From: Arthrobacter sp. SPG23
Lineage (GTDB): Bacteria > Actinomycetota > Actinomycetes > Actinomycetales > Micrococcaceae
Direction of reading: 5' to 3'
Assembly: GCF_000876655.1 (NCBI RefSeq)
Contig: NZ_JYCN01000013.1
Span: 62,001-126,000, forward strand
DNA: 64,000 bases
In this document: piece by piece, positions 63,458-64,000 of the stretch
How positions within the stretch are numbered: the stretch's first letter is position 1
How the letters are laid out: each line of letters opens with the position of its first letter
Made by a program: the position numbers and the translations under genes
Notes under the pieces: generated by a model
Databases searched by the model: none
What the model was told of the DNA's origin: nothing
Seen by the model: the letters and a program-made list of their open reading frames with translations, nothing else

Positions 63458-63628
63458 ATGTACGGATGGATTTTCCGCCACCTGCCCGGGCCGCTGTGGT
63501 TCAGGATTGCCACGTCACTGGTGCTGCTGGCCGGAGTGCTGGTATTGATGGTTCAGTTCCTCTTCCCCTGGATGTCACAGTTCACCCAGGTCACCGACTC
63601 AACGATTGGTTTAGTAACTCGACAATGA
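63458..63628 (+). CDS. Small membrane protein between sortase and pabA/trpG
   Basis: A 56-residue protein (MYGWIFRHLPGPLWFRIAT, then a long helix LVLLAGVLVLMVQFLFPW and a short tail). Its ATG is four bases after the sortase stop, and its TGA overlaps the pabA/trpG ATG (ATGA). A similar short membrane protein lies at this position in other Micrococcaceae. Function unknown. Confidence 0.75.
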   Translation: MYGWIFRHLPGPLWFRIATSLVLLAGVLVLMVQFLFPWMSQFTQVTDSTIGLVTRQ

Positions 63629-64000
63629 GCACCACCAAGATCCTGGTCGTAGACAACTACGACAGCTTTGTTTACACCCTGGTGGGCTACCTCCAGGAGC
63701 TCGGCGCCGAAACGACGGTGGTCCGGAACGACGACGTCACCCTCGCTGAGGCAATCGAGATGGCGGACGCGCGCGACGGCGTCCTCATCTCGCCGGGCCC
63801 CGGCACCCCTGCGGAAGCCGGCGTCTGCATTGACCTGATCAAGTGGTGCGGCAGCCACGACAAGCCGATGTTCGGAGTCTGCCTGGGGCACCAGGCACTG
63901 GCTGAGGCCTACGGAGCCACTGTGACGCACGCTCCCGAGCTGATGCACGGCAAGACATCCCTCGTGGAGCATGAAGGAGCCAGCGTCTTCGCCGGACTTC
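63625..64000 (+). CDS. Glutamine amidotransferase of anthranilate/aminodeoxychorismate synthase (partial)
   Basis: The frame is open to the window edge (125 codons seen). It starts MSTTKILVVDNYDSFVYTLVGYLQEL and carries LISPGPGTP and the catalytic Cys motif MFGVCLGHQALAE. It supplies ammonia from glutamine for anthranilate (TrpG) or aminodeoxychorismate (PabA). In Actinobacteria the copy before the pknB-pknA-pbpA-rodA block is usually named pabA or trpG; nothing here settles which. Confidence 0.93.
   Translation, partial: MSTTKILVVDNYDSFVYTLVGYLQELGAETTVVRNDDVTLAEAIEMADARDGVLISPGPGTPAEAGVCIDLIKWCGSHDKPMFGVCLGHQALAEAYGATVTHAPELMHGKTSLVEHEGASVFAGL

Noticed and set aside
1..64000. CRISPR array, insertion sequence or prophage
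   Set aside because: No regularly spaced direct repeats of 25-35 bases, no transposase or integrase frame and no terminal inverted repeats were seen. The only strongly repeated elements are parS and DnaA boxes.

Overview
The window is a high-GC actinobacterial chromosome segment centred on the replication origin. Gene content and order (pcnA-type CCA enzyme, NUDIX, murJ, trxB, trxA, parB, parA, rsmG, jag, yidC, yidD, rnpA, rpmH, dnaA, oriC, dnaN, gnd, recF, dciA-like, gyrB, gyrA, DUF3566, tRNA-Ile, DLW-39-like peptide, tRNA-Ala, ppiA, rhomboid, crgA, sortase, pabA/trpG) match the origin neighbourhood of Micrococcaceae. An Arthrobacter or Pseudarthrobacter-like organism is the best inference; no 16S gene is present to confirm it.

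Left arm (1-20.3 kb), mostly accessory metabolism on the minus strand: a DeoR regulator translationally coupled to an MFS permease; a lactate module (lldP-dld, with a divergent GntR/FCD regulator and two FadR-type operators); an ABC-F ATPase; a lipoprotein class B PBP; a LuxR/DesK two-component pair facing a two-gene ABC exporter; an HxlR regulator facing a NAD(P)-binding protein; and a CrtI-like oxidoreductase/GT87 pair. A 1-kb stretch at 19.3-20.3 kb has no ordinary gene but carries three very small ORFs with strong Shine-Dalgarno sequences and several hairpins.

Core (20.3-28.6 kb) holds the CCA enzyme, NUDIX, MurJ, a stand-alone MviN-type pseudokinase/discoidin protein and thioredoxin genes. 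From 28.66 to 35.0 kb there are about 6.3 kb with no credible gene, eight exact copies of the parS core GTTTCACGTGAAAC, and two tandem runs of DnaA boxes at 12-13 bp spacing flanking one parS. parB, parA (with a ninth parS), rsmG, jag, yidC, yidD, rnpA (apparently frameshifted) and rpmH follow on the minus strand, then dnaA, oriC, dnaN, gnd, recF, the dciA-like gene and the gyrases on the plus strand.

Right arm (52-64 kb): tRNA-Ile, a 38-codon peptide, tRNA-Ala, a cupin remnant, an EamA transporter, a family 2 glycosyltransferase, an amphipathic repeat membrane protein, cyclophilin, a rhomboid protease with a zinc ribbon, a second extra-oriC DnaA-box cluster (58.3-59.05 kb), a Tag-like glycosylase without its zinc ligands, a frameshifted M6 metalloprotease, crgA, a class E sortase and the start of pabA/trpG.

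The most unusual signal is the origin-proximal, gene-free parS plus DnaA-box platform, together with the second DnaA-box cluster on the other side of oriC. Two single-site indels (rnpA and the M6 protease), both consistent with bases lost from a GGG run, may be sequence errors.
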